Shown here piece after piece: positions 10,899 to 21,697 of a stretch of DNA of 64,000 bases; within the stretch, counting starts at the first letter, position 1; every line of letters starts with the position of its first letter. Origin of the DNA: Closterium sp. NIES-65 (lineage: Eukaryota > Streptophyta > Zygnematophyceae > Desmidiales > Closteriaceae); contig CANXME010001453.1 of the NCBI GenBank assembly GCA_948144175.1, forward strand, positions 434,001-498,000, written 5' to 3'. The position numbers and the translations under genes are program-made. The notes below the pieces were generated by a model. It was not told the DNA's origin, did not search any database, and was given only the letters and a program-made list of their open reading frames with translations.

Positions 10899-13800
10899 TC
10901 TACAGCTCAGAGAGAGTTTCGGCTCGGACTTTCTTGTTCTGCGTGTGCACTCTGACAGAGGCAGGGAGTTTTCCTCTGCCCGTCAGGGAGCCTTCTGTCG
11001 TGCACAGTGCATCCGCCAGACCTTCACGCTTCTGGCCTCTCCACAGCAAAATGGGATTGCTGAGCGCCGCATTGGCATGGTCATGGACGTCGCTCGTACG
11101 TCCATGATCCATGCGGCTGCCCCCCATTTTCTGTGGCCGTTTGCGGTTCAGTACGCAGCACATCAGCTCAACCTTCAGCCCCGGGTCTCCTTGCCAGAGA
11201 CCTCCCCCACCTTGCGGTTGACGGGGAAGGTTGGCGATGCGTTTGCATTTCGGGTCTGGGGATCTCGGGCGTTTGTCCGCGACTTGTCTGCGGACAAGCT
11301 GTCCCCCCGTGCTTTTCCCTGCGTCTTCCTTCGCTTCCCGCCTGACGGGCCTGGTTGGCACTTTTACCACCCCACCTCGCGCCGTGTTCAGTCCTCCCAG
11401 GATGTCACCATTGACGAGTCGGTGCCTTACTACCGTCTCTTCCCCTAACGCATTGCGCCCCTCCCCCCGCCGCCGCTCTTCCTTGCAAGAGGTCCTCCCC
11501 CCTCCCCCTCAAGTGTGTCCCAGGTAGACGCAGTCGAGCCTGTCGAGGTAGTTGTTGACTCTTGTACTGCTAGGGGTGCTGCGCCTGCGGGTGCCGGGTC
11601 TAGGGGTGCTGAGCCTGGGGGTGCTGAGCCAGGGGGTGCTGAGCCTGGGGGTGCTGAGCCTAGGGGTGTGGAGCCTGGAGGTGCGGAGCCTCGGGGTGCT
11701 GAGTCTGCTTCGTCGAGGCGGGAGCTACTCTCTCTGCAGGAGCTGCGCGAGTGGTTTGCCCGCCGCTAGAGCCGTGCTCCTGGAGGTGGAGGTACTACTG
11801 TTGCTGCTGGTCCTGGAGGTGCTCGTACTGGCGGTACTGGAGCTGTTGGGACTGGGGGTGCTGCTGGGGCTGCTGGAGTTAGTCCTGCTGGAGGTACTGC
11901 TGGAGCTACTGGTTGTGCTGGAGCTGACGGTCCTGCTGGAGTTCGTGCCGCTGGAGCTGCTGGAGCTAGAGCTGCTGGGGGTGTTAGCACTGGTGGTTCT
12001 GCTGGCGCTGGTTCTTCTGAGGGTGCTGGAGTTGGCGCTGTTGGAGCTGGAGGTGCTTCTGGCGCTGGTACTGCCGCTGGGGGTACTGGTGCTGTCCCTT
12101 CTGGTTCTGGAGGCGCTGCGCGGGTGAGGCCGTACTTCGTTCCGCTCCTTGAGCAGGTTCTTGGTCTCCCGCCCTCTACTGGTCCTGCTCCTCCCTTAGA
12201 GTGTCCACAGCCTGTCCAGTCGCGGTCACAGTTACAGCCCGCCTCCCCCCTACCTGCTCCTTCTCCCTACACTGGTCCTACTGGAGGTCTTGCTGAGCGT
12301 CGTGAGCCTGCGTCTCGTCCTGCGTCGCTTGTTCGAGCTGCTCACACTAGTGGTCGTGCTCCACGTCCGCGTCCTCCTGCGGTCCCCGGCACACACCAGA
12401 TGGCACTGCGTCCTTCCACTGCTCCGCAGCGTGTCCCGTTGCCGTCTCCTCTAGAGTCCTCTCTTCCTACTCTTGCTGACCCGGAGTCTGACTCTCTTCG
12501 TGCTGCCAGTCCTACTGTTTCACGCGTCTCCTGGCTACTGTTGTCACTGACCCTTCTTTTGAGTCCACTGCTGCGTCTGCCTTAGTTGCTGAGCTTGTCG
12601 ACTTTGCTGCTCGCTGTCGTCTAGACTACGCTGCTAGTCTTGTTGCTAAGTCTGAGTCTGTTTGTCCTCCGTCCGTCGAGGGTGAGTGTGCTCTTAGCAC
12701 GGACGTCCTTGAGGACAGGCAGAAGGAGTTCCCGTGTTTTGCTGCTGCTTTGCCTCATCTCGTGTCCACGCTGATTGCCCCTGAGGGAGACCCGGATGCA
12801 CCAAACATCCCGACTCCTCAATCGTACGCTGAGGCGATCGAGGGTCCCTACTCCTCACAGTGGCAGTCAGCCATGGACGCAGAGATGGCTTCCTGGAAGT
12901 CCACAGGCACCTACGTTGACGAGGTTCCCCCACGTGGGGCGAACATTGTCAGTGGCATGTGGATTTTAAGGGTGAAGCGGCCGCCGGGTTCTCCGCCTGT
13001 CTTCAAGGCGCGTTACGTGGCTCGAGGCTTCAGTCAGCGGCAGGGAGTTGACTAGTTTCAGACCTTCTCTCCCACCCCGAAGATGACCACTCTTCGGGTG
13101 CTGCTGCACATAGCCGCTCAGCGCGACTACGAGCTTCACTCTCTTGACTTCAGCACAGCTTTCCTGCAGGGCTGCCTGCACGAGTAGATCTGGCTGCGCC
13201 GCCCACCTGGCTTCACTGGGTCGTTTCCTCCTGGTACCCAGTGGAGCCTCCGGCGGCCAGTCTACGGTCTCCGCTAGGCGCTCCGTGAGTGGCATGACAC
13301 ACTTGCGGCTCTTGGGTTTGCTCCGTCTACTGCCGACCCGTGGCTGTTTCTGCGCATCGACACTTCTTTGCCGCCGTTCTTCATCCTCATGTACGTCGAT
13401 GACTTGGTCTTTGCCACAGCTGACACTGCTGGACTCGCCCACGTGAAGTCCGAGCTGCAGAAGAGACACACGTGCACAGACCTGGGTGAACTGCGCAGCT
13501 ACCTTGGCTTGTAGATCACCCGGGATAGAGCACAGCACACCATTACCCTGACTCAGTCACACATGGTGCAGCAGGTCCTTCAGCGCTTCGACTTCACGTA
13601 CTCCTCGCCTCAGGCCACTCCTCTGTCTACTCGCCACTCGCTCTCAGCTCTGCCTTCGGATGAGTCCGTAGAGCCGAGTGGCCCGTACCCAGAGCTTGTT
13701 TGCTGCCTTATGTACCTGATAACCTGCACTCGACCTGACCTTGCATACCCTCTTAGCATCTTGGCACGCTATGTTGCTCCTAGGAGACAACGACCAGAGC

Positions 13801-14354
13801 ACATGGCTGCAGCGAAGAGGGTGTTGCGCTACTTTTGCAGTACGTCGGGCATGGGGCTAGTGCTTGGAGGGCGACGTCAAGTGGTCCTCACAGGTCATGC
13901 AGACGCTTCTTGGGCTAACGACCAGGCTATGCAGCGGTCGTCACAGGGTTACACCTTCAGCCTTGGTTCCGACTCTGTTTCGTGGCAGTCTACCCGCTCG
14001 TCTTCTGTTCTCGGCTCCAGCTGTGAGGCTGAGATCTACACGGGAGCCATGGCTGCACAGGAGCTACGCTGGCTCACCTACCTGCTGACTGACCTAGGAG
14101 AGCCGCCTCGTTCTCCTCCAATTCTGTACGTAGACAACAAGGCCATGCTGGCCTTGTGTTGGGAGCACAGACTGGAGCACAGAACGAAGCACATTGCTCT
14201 TCGCTACTTCCTTGCTCGTGAGCTGCAGCAGCGTGGTCAGCTGCGCCTTGCTTACGTGGCCTCTGAGGCCAACACTGCTGATATCTTTACCAAGGCACTT
14301 CCGCCTGGTGATCATCAGCGCTTCTGTACGATGCTAGGTCTTGTGCCTACTTGA
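10899..14354 (+). pseudogene. Copia integrase to RNase H remnant, first internal region
   Basis: This continues the coding region interrupted at 3508. It holds the rest of the integrase core (NGIAERRIGMV near 11050, VWGSRAFVRDLSADKLS near 11255), a hinge with GAEPGGAEPGG repeats and LREWFARR (about 11515-11769), a Leu/Val- or Gly/Ala-rich low-complexity stretch depending on frame (about 11780-12120), the GPTGGLAERREPAS and PGTHQMALRPS blocks (12270-12420), reverse transcriptase (about 12800-13600) and RNase H (to 14354). Several breaks are present. A 3' untranslated stretch and purine tract lead to the LTR at 14552. Confidence 0.85.
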
Positions 14355-14551
14355 CCTTGCTTGTACTGTGATCTTTCTATACCTGCACTTGCCTGTTTAC
14401 CTTAATATATGATCTTGCATGTGAACTGGGATTGTGGCCTTGTTCTTGTGCTCGGATTGTGTGGTGACGTTGTGATCCACCTTGAGCTTTCTTTGCTTTG
14501 CTTGACTGGTCTTCTGACCACTTGTTCTCCCCCACTTTGCCTAGGGGTGTG
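14355..14551 (+). other. 3' untranslated part and polypurine region of first Copia unit
   Basis: No gene. The segment is homologous to 23753-23944 and, on the other strand, to 3637-3840, 35765-35990 and 62614-62800. It ends with a CCTAGGGGTGTG purine tract next to the middle LTR. Confidence 0.7.
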
Positions 14552-14676
14552 TGTCAAACTCATATCATATAGCTTATATAGGCTATAGTGGGGTAGACAC
14601 TATGGGGTACAGTTTCCTAGGGTTTCCTACTTGTACCCAACCTTGTGCTAGTTCATTCATTCCTCATTTCTTAACA
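14552..14676 (+). repeat. Middle LTR of composite Copia
   Basis: The 125-bp LTR begins TGTCAAACTCATATC and ends TTCTTAACA. It is related to the outer LTRs but is a distinct subtype. It follows a polypurine tract, as a 3' LTR should, and GC-rich leader follows it, as after a 5' LTR, but no clear primer site is seen. The flanking five bases do not match, so it is not a simple solo-LTR insertion. Confidence 0.8.
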
Positions 14677-15720
14677 TGCGCTTCGCCCCTGCCCGAGTCG
14701 CGCCCCGTGTACCTGCCCTCCTGCCGCTTCCCCTACCCTTAGCGGCCCGTCGCGCCCTCTTACGGCCCCTCGCGGCCCCTTACCCGCTCCCTCGTGGCCC
14801 CTCCGCGGCCCTTCACGGCCCCTCTCACGGCACCTCGCGGCCCCTTCGCGGCTCCCTCGCGGCCCCTCGCGGCCCTTCGCGGCCCCTCGCCACCCCTCTC
14901 ACGGCCCCTCGTGGCCCCGTCGTGGCTCCCTCGCGGCCCCTCGCGGCCCCTTTCCCTTTTGTGGCCCCTCGCGGCCCCTTCTCGGCCCCGTCGCCGCGCC
15001 TTGGTGGCCCCTCGCGGCCCCTTCGTGGCCCCTCGCGGCCCCTTGCGGCCCCTCGCGGCCCCTTCGTGGCCCCTCGTGGCCCCTTCTCAGCCGCCGCCGC
15101 CCCTGCCTCGGCAGCAGCAGCCGTCGCCGCCGAGAGCAGCCGCCGTCGCTGACAACAGCAGCCGCCGCTGCCGCTGCCGTGTCAGCTGCCGCCGCTGCCG
15201 TGTTAGCCGCCGCCGCTGCCGTGTCAGCCGCCGCCGCTGCTGTGTCAGCCGCCGCCGCCGCCGACAACAGCAGCAGCCGCAGCCGCCACCGCCGACAACA
15301 GCAGCCGCCGCCGCCGCTGCCGTGTCAGCCGCGGCCGCTGCCGTGTCAGCCGCCGCCGCTGCCATGTCAGCCGCCGCCGCCCCTGCCCCGACCGCAGCAG
15401 CCGCCGCCGCCGCCGCCGCCCCTGCCCCGGCCGCAGCAGCCGCTCCCGCAGAAAGCAGCAGCCGCCGCCGCAGACAGCAGCAGCCGCCGCCGCCGACAGG
15501 ATCAGCCGCCGCCGCCGCCGCCGACAACAGCAGCAGCCGCCGCCGGTGCCGTGTCAGCTGCCGCCGCCCCTGCCCGCCGCGGCACCCTAGCCCCTGGAGC
15601 AGCCGCCGCTGCTGCAGCCGCCCCTGGCCCCTGGTGCAGCCGCCCCTGCAGCAGCCGCCCCTGGCCCCTGGAGCAGCAGCCCCTGCAGCAGCCGCGGAGC
15701 CCTCGCCCCGCGGTGGTAGC
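14677..15720 (+). repeat. GC-rich repetitive leader of second Copia unit
   Basis: Positions 14730-15090 are built of CGGCCCCTCG-type repeats, and about 15100-15700 of CCGCCGCCGCTGCC and GTGTCAGCCG repeats. The start (GAGTCGCGCCCCGTGT) is also found at 26690-26705 in the leader of another Copia, so this is leader sequence and not a gene. The long Pro/Ala/Arg open frames over it are products of the base composition. Confidence 0.8.
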
Positions 15721-15848
15721 GGCCTCACCATTGCTGCTGTCGTACTCCTGCCCTTCCTGCCACTGGTGAGCATTGTTGTTACTGCTATTACTGATGCTCT
15801 TGCTTCTACTGCTCTTTCTACTACTACTGCTGCTCATGGCGTGGCCCG

Positions 15849-18347
15849 ATGCAGCTCCAGTGCCGTCCGCGTGAGTCCGTCCCCCCCCAACAGCTTCGTG
15901 AGTGGTACGCTTGGGGTTGTAGGGGTGGCCGCGCTACTGCTGCTGCTACTGCGGCTACCACTGCTCCTGCTGCTTCTGGCGGTGGCCAAATGGAGCTCCA
16001 GCGACGTCCGCGTGAGTCCCTCACGCCTCAGCAGCTTCGTGAGTGGTACGCTACTTGGGGTTGTCGGGGTGGCCGTAGTGGGAGTTGTCCTGGAGTGAGT
16101 AGTTCGGCAGTTGCTTGTAGTGGCCAGTTACAGCTGCAGCGTCGTCCGCGCGCGGTCCTTTTGCCCCAGCAGCTTCGTAAGTGGTACGCTCAGCGTGGAG
16201 GGTCACGGAGTACTGCTCGTTGTCCGTACGTCATTCGCACTAGTGCTCGGACTGGTCAGCCTTGCAGGACGTTTGGTCACGCAGAGTCCCGCTGCTTCGC
16301 CCGTCTGAGCGACGCCTGGCGTACGGAGTTTGGCGACGCCGCTGGGATCCCCGACTGGGTGGAGCTGCTTAGGCATAGGGTAGATATCTATGCTCTTGAC
16401 TATGATGCTATCCTCACTGCCATGTATGCATTGCCTACTAGTGATGAGGGTGACTGTTACCTGTGTGTTCCGCCTGACCCGGGCATTGAGGCTGCTGCTC
16501 TAGGTGCTAGTGAGGCTGCTGCTCTAGGTGCTAGTGCGTCTGCTCCTCCAAGTGCTGGTGAGTCTGCTGCCCTAGGTGCTGGTGAGTCTGCTCTCTCAGG
16601 TACCACGTCATCTCAGGCTTTACACACCTTCACCCTTGACTCGGGTGCTTCCAGCTCCTTTCGAGACCGCACCACACTCACGCCGCTTAGCCGGCCGGTT
16701 GCAGTCTCCCTGGCAGAACCCTCTAAGGGTCCTGTCCTTGCCCACTTCTCCACTGTCTTACCGTGTCTGGCGGCCCGTTCTGGCTCCCTGTCAGGTCTTT
16801 ACCTCCCCTCGTTCTCTACGAACTTGGTGAGTGGTGCTGACCTACAGGATGGAGGGGTTGACCAGTTCACTCCTGCGTGTCAGCGAGTGACACACTGTAC
16901 GTGTGCTCGGACGGGCCGACACTTGGCCACGTTTACCCGTCAGCCGGGGTCGAGCCTGTACACAGTAACTACTGAGTCTCCTCCGGTTGCTGCGTCTGGT
17001 CAGGTAGCTGCGTCGGGTCAGGTGTTTGCTGCAGCGTCCAGGTCTGGTCCTGAGTCTGCCCCCTGCTCGTATCGTCTCCTGTCTCACCAGACTCTCCTCT
17101 GGCACCACCACCTTGGTCACCCCTCCCTGCCTCGTCTACGAGGCATGGCCTCCCGTGTCCTTGTCTCTGGTCTCCCCCGGTCCCTCCCTCCTCTTCCTCC
17201 GGGGCCTGCCCCCACCTGCGTTCCCTGCGTTGAGGGGCGGCAGCGCGCCACTCCTCACTCCTCCAAGTTTCCTCCGACAGAGGCTCCGCTGCAGACGCTT
17301 CACCTGGACGTGCCGGGCCCAGCCCGCGTCTGTGGACAGGGTCACGAGCGCTACTTCCTGCTGGTGATTGACGACTACTCGCGTTACACCACAGTCTTCC
17401 CCTTGCGCAAGAAGGGTGAAGTCACTGAGGTGTTGATCGACTGGATCCGCGCAGCTCGTCTCCAGCTCAGAGAGAGTTTCGGCTCGGACTTTCCTGTTTT
17501 GCGTTTGCACTCCGACAGAGGCGGTGAGTTTTCCTCTGACCCTCGGCGAGCCTTCTGTCGTGCACAAGGCATCTGCCAGACGTTGACGCTTCCAGCCTCT
17601 CCACAGCAAAATGGGATTGCTGAGCGCCGCATTGGCATGGTCATGGACGTAGCTCATACGTTCATGATCCATGCGGCTGCTCCCCATTTTCTGTGGCCGT
17701 TCGAGGTTCAGTACGCGGCGCATCAGATCAACCTTCAGCCCCGCGTCTCCTTGCCGGAGACCTCCCCTACTCTGCGGTGGACGGGGAAGGTTGGCGATGT
17801 GTCTGCGTTTCGTGTCTGGGGATCTCGGGCTTTTGTCCGCGACTTGTCTGCAGGCAAGCTGTCCCCCCGTGCTGTTCCCTGCGTCTTCCTTGGCTTCCCC
17901 CCTGACGTGCCTCGTTGGCAATTTTACCATCCCACCTCGCGCCGTGTTCTGTCCTCCCAGGAAGTCACGTTTGACGAGTCGGTCCCCTTCTACCGTCTCT
18001 TCCCCTACCGCACTGCCCCGCTCCCCCTTCCGCCGCTCTTCCTCACGCCAGGTGCTGTCTTGGTAGACCCCTTGCCTCCCCAGGGTCCTGCTCCCTCAGG
18101 TATTTCCCACGTAGACCCGGTCGAGCCTGTCGAGGTAGCTGTCGACTCTAGTCCTGCGCGAGGTATTGAGCGGGCTGAGCCTGGTGGTGCTGGGTCTGGA
18201 GGTACTGCGACTGGGGGTGCTGAGCCTGGGGGTGCGGAGACTAGGGATGCTGAGCCTGGGGGTGCGGAGACTGCAGGTGCTGAGCCTGGGGTTGCTGTCC
18301 GTGGGGGTGCTGGGTCTGGAGGTCCTGAGCCTGGGATGCGGAGATAA
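15849..18347 (+). pseudogene. Copia gag to integrase region, second internal region
   Basis: This is a lineage A Copia coding region with an 832-codon open stretch, but without the typical gag N-terminus. It shows the LREWY module three times (about 15890, 16032 and 16170, periods 141 and 138 bp), the CX13CX4HX4C knuckle with CFARLSDAW (about 16225-16320), the protease LDSGAS (about 16637), LLWHHHLGHPS (about 17097), the integrase core from HLDVPGPA (about 17300) with HSDRGGEF and NGIAERRIGMV (about 17500-17640), and VWGSRAFVRDLS (about 17815). It ends in the GAEPGGAE hinge, where foreign sequence begins near 18348. Confidence 0.85.
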
Positions 18348-19251
18348 CTACTACAACGGGAGCTTAGAGTACTGGCTAGGCACGTGTGCTCGTGTGATGT
18401 CTGCGTTTGTTGGTCCTTAGACGTTTTCCTAGTGCTCACACTGCTTGCTAGTTCACGGGGCAATTTGGCAAGAGTTTCACTAGAGAAAGTTGTCAATAAT
18501 GGTACAATGAAGTTGGCAATGCAAGACTACATCAGAGCTAGCATTCAGGTTGGTCGACTGCCAGCACAGCATGGTCGATCGCGTTCCAGCACGACTTGGT
18601 CGACCACGCTACAGCAGTGCAAAGTCGACAGCTTGCCAACGCTGCAGGTTGACGGCGTGCCAGCATTGCTCACGCAGGACAGCAGTGCACCCGCTTTGCA
18701 GGTGCGCGCAGATGATTGGCATGCAAAGTCTCGTCACCTGCACAGCGCACACACCACGTCAACCTCGGGCTAGCGACTGCCTCTGATCCGCCACGACGAC
18801 CTCGGGATACCACCATGGAGGTCGGCCTCGCCAACTTCGCCTGGGTGACCGTCGCACTCCTTCGCAGAACCTCGTCACCCAGGTATCCTGGACGACCGGG
18901 CAACTATGTCGACCAGCTGCTCCTGTATGTGCTCGTCGACCTCCCAAGTCGGTGACCTTGCAAGTCAGTGACCTTGCAAGTCGGTGACCTTGCAAGTCGG
19001 TGACCTTGCAAGTCGGTGCCGACTTCCAGGTCGACGTGCCACATCGCCGACCACCAGTTGAAGTCGGCCGCTGGCTTCCCAAGTCGGCGGTATTGCAGTG
19101 GCGCCGTGCAAGTCGACCAACCCCGTCGACCAGCTCGTCCAAGTCGGCGTCGCCCACTGCTGCAAGTCGGCTGTACCTTCCGTACACCCCACCACGAAGT
19201 CGGCTCCGCCCAAGCGTGGACGGGGCCAACACACAACTCCCGTTGACATGG
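18348..19251. mobile_element. Unassigned 0.9-kb insert in Copia hinge
   Basis: Copia hinge sequence stops near 18347 and resumes near 19252 (GTGCTGCGCCTGGGGGCG, then the LREWY module). The sequence between is unlike any other part of the window. Its ends carry a 9-bp inverted repeat, CAACGGGAG at 18354-18362 and CTCCCGTTG at 19237-19245. It contains many GTCGAC sites and a 16-bp tandem repeat. No transposase-like frame is visible. A small non-autonomous DNA transposon is one reading, filler or satellite DNA another. I see no clear target duplication. Confidence 0.4.
18945..19018. repeat. 16-bp tandem repeat inside the insert
   Basis: The unit CAAGTCGGTGACCTTG starts at 18945, 18961, 18977 and 18993, with a partial copy at 19009. 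One copy has a single base change. Confidence 0.9.
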
Positions 19252-19892
19252 GAGTGCTGCGCCTGGGGGCGCTCTCTCTTCCCAGCAGCTGCGTGAGTGG
19301 TACTCTCGGTACTATCGCAGCCTCCGTGGTGGTGCTGGAGCTAGAGCTGAGGGCGCTGAGCCTACTGGAGTTGGTGTTGCAGCTGACCGTGGGGTCAGCG
19401 CTGGAGGTGCTGGAGCCACTGGTCCTGGAGGTGCTCGTAATGGCGGTACTGGAGTTGCTGGGACTGGGGGTGCTGCTGGGGCTGCTGGAGCTGGTCCTGC
19501 TGGAGGTGCTGCTGGTGCTGCTGGAGGTATTGGAGCTGCTGGTGCTGCTGGGGGTACTAGAGTTCCTGGGGGTGTTGGCGCTGGAGGTGCTACTTGCGCT
19601 AGTGCTTCTGAGGGTGCTGGAGTTGGCGCTGCTGGAGCTGGAGGTGCTGCTGGCGCTGGTGCTGCCGCTGGGGGTACTGGTGCTGTCCCTGCTGTTTCTA
19701 GAGGCGCTGCGCGGCCGCGGCCGTACTTCGTTCCGCTCCTTGAGCAGGTTCTTGGTCTCCCGCCTTCTACTGGTCCTGCTCCTCCCTTAGAGTGTCCACA
19801 GCCTGTCTAGTCGCAGTCACAGTTACAGCTCGCCTCCCCACTGCCTGCTCCTTCTCCCTACACTAGTCCTACTGAAGGTCTTGCTGAGCGTC
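19252..19892 (+). pseudogene. Copia hinge between integrase and RT, second unit
   Basis: The LREWY-type block (about 19280) is followed by GGTGCTGGAG-type low-complexity repeats (19330-19700) and by the conserved RPYFVPLLEQVLGLPPS block (about 19715). The plus-strand Copia ends abruptly in GLAERR at about 19893, where minus-strand Copia sequence begins. Confidence 0.75.
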
Positions 19893-21697
19893 GCGGACAA
19901 ACGCCCGAGATCCCCAGACCCGGAACGCCGACGCATCGCCAACCTTCCCCGTCCACAGCAAGGCTGGGGAGGTCTCCGGCCTGGAGACCCTGGGGTGAAG
20001 GTTGATCTGATGCGCCTCGTACCTGACCGCAAACGGCCACAGAAAATGGGGGGCAGCTGCATGCATCATAGACGTACGAGCGACGTCCATGACCATGCCA
20101 ATGCGGCGCTCAGCAATCCCATTTTGCTGCGGAGAGTCCAGAAGCGTGAAGGTCTGACGGATGCCCTGTGCTCGACAGTAGGCTCTCAGAAGGCCAGACG
20201 AAAACTCTCCGCCTCTGTCCGAGTGCAGACGCAGAACAGGAAAGTCCGAGCCGAAGCTCTGCCTGAGCTAGAGACGAGCTGCGCGGATCCAGTCGATCAG
20301 CACCTCAGTGACATCACCCTTGCTGCGCAAGGGGAAGACTGCGGTGTAACGCGAGTAGTCGTCAACAACTAGCACGAAGTAGCGCTCGTGACCCTGTCCA
20401 CGGACGCGGGCTGGGCCCCACACGTCCATGTGAAGCGTTTGTAACGGGGCCTCTGTCGGAGGAAACTGGGAGGAGTGAGGGGCAGCACGCTGGCGCCCCT
20501 CGACACAGGGGACACAGGTAGGGCCAGGGCCCTGAGGAAGGGGAGGGAGGGACCGGGGGAGACCAGAATCAAGAAGACGAGAGGCCATGCCTCTGAGCCG
20601 AAGCAGAGAGGGGTGACCAAGGCGGAGGTGCTAGAGGAGAGTCTCGTGAGACAGGAGACGACACGAACAGGGGGCAGACTCAGGACAAGACCTGGACGCT
20701 GCAGCAAACACCTGACCCGACGCTGCTACCCTACCAGGCTCAGCAACTGGAGGAGACGCAGTGGTCAGTGTGTACAGGCTTGACCCCAGCCGACGAGTAA
20801 ACGTGGCCAGGTGTGGGCCTGTCCGAGCGTCTGTGCAGTGGGTCACCCGCTGACTCGCAGGAGTGAACTGGTGAACCCCCGCATCCTTCAGGTCAGCACC
20901 ACTCACCAAGTTCATAGAGAACGAGGGGAGGTAAAGACCAGACAGGGTGCCAGAGGGGGCCGCCGGACACGGGAGGACATTGGAGAAGTGAGCAAGGACA
21001 GGGCCCCCAGAGGGGTCTGCCAGAGAGACTGCAACTGGCCGACCAAGCGGCGTGAGTGTGGTGCTGTCTCGAAAGAAGGAGCGGGAAGCCCCCGAGTCAA
21101 GGGTGAAGGTGTGAGAGGCCGGAGCCGACGCGGTACCTGAGAGAGTAGACTCACCCGCACCTGAGGAAGCAGACTCACTAGCACCTAGAGCAGTAGCCGC
21201 ACCTGTACCTGGAGCAGGAGACACACTAGCACCCAGAGCAGCAGCCGCACCAGCAGCTAGAGCAGCAGGCTCTATACCCGGGTCAGGCGGTACGCACAGG
21301 TGACCGGCACGGTCAGCACTAGTAGGCAAGGCATACATGGCAGTGAGAATAGCATCATAGTCAAGAGCAAATATATCTACCCTCTGCCTAAGCAACTCCA
21401 CCAAGTCGGGGAGCTCAGCCTCGTCGCCAAACTCGGTACGCCAGGCGTCGCTCAGACGGGCGAAGCAGCGGGACGGTGTGTGACTAGGCGTCCCACAAGG
21501 CTGACCAGTCCGAGCACCAGTGCGAATCACGTAAGAGCAGCGAACAGAACTGAGAGACCCTCCACTCTGAGTGTACCACTCACGAAGCTGCTGGGGCGTG
21601 AGAGACGCGCGTGGGCGTCGCTGGAGCTGCATTTGGCCACCGCCAGTAGAAGCAGGAGCAGGAGTAGCAGCAGTAAGGCAGGCACCCAAGCAAGCAG
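19893..21697 (-). mobile_element. Inverted gag-integrase fragment of Copia, no LTRs
   Basis: From about 19893 to 21697 the sequence is Copia read on the minus strand: gag LREWYTQ module and knuckle (about 21600-21450), protease LDSGAS (about 21095), pre-integrase (about 20650) and integrase core to VWGSRAFVR (about 19900). It has no LTR at either end. It sits exactly in the hinge of the plus-strand copy, which resumes at about 21700 with PGTHQMALRPS. The plus-strand unit has its own gag and integrase, so this is an added inverted piece. It carries a few breaks. Confidence 0.8.

Noticed and set aside
14552-14676. Solo-LTR insertion
   Set aside because: The flanking five bases differ, a purine tract precedes it and a leader follows it, so it acts as an internal LTR of a tandem.
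18345-19250. Host gene in the foreign insert
   Set aside because: The open frames there are short, overlap on both strands and are dominated by a 16-bp tandem repeat.
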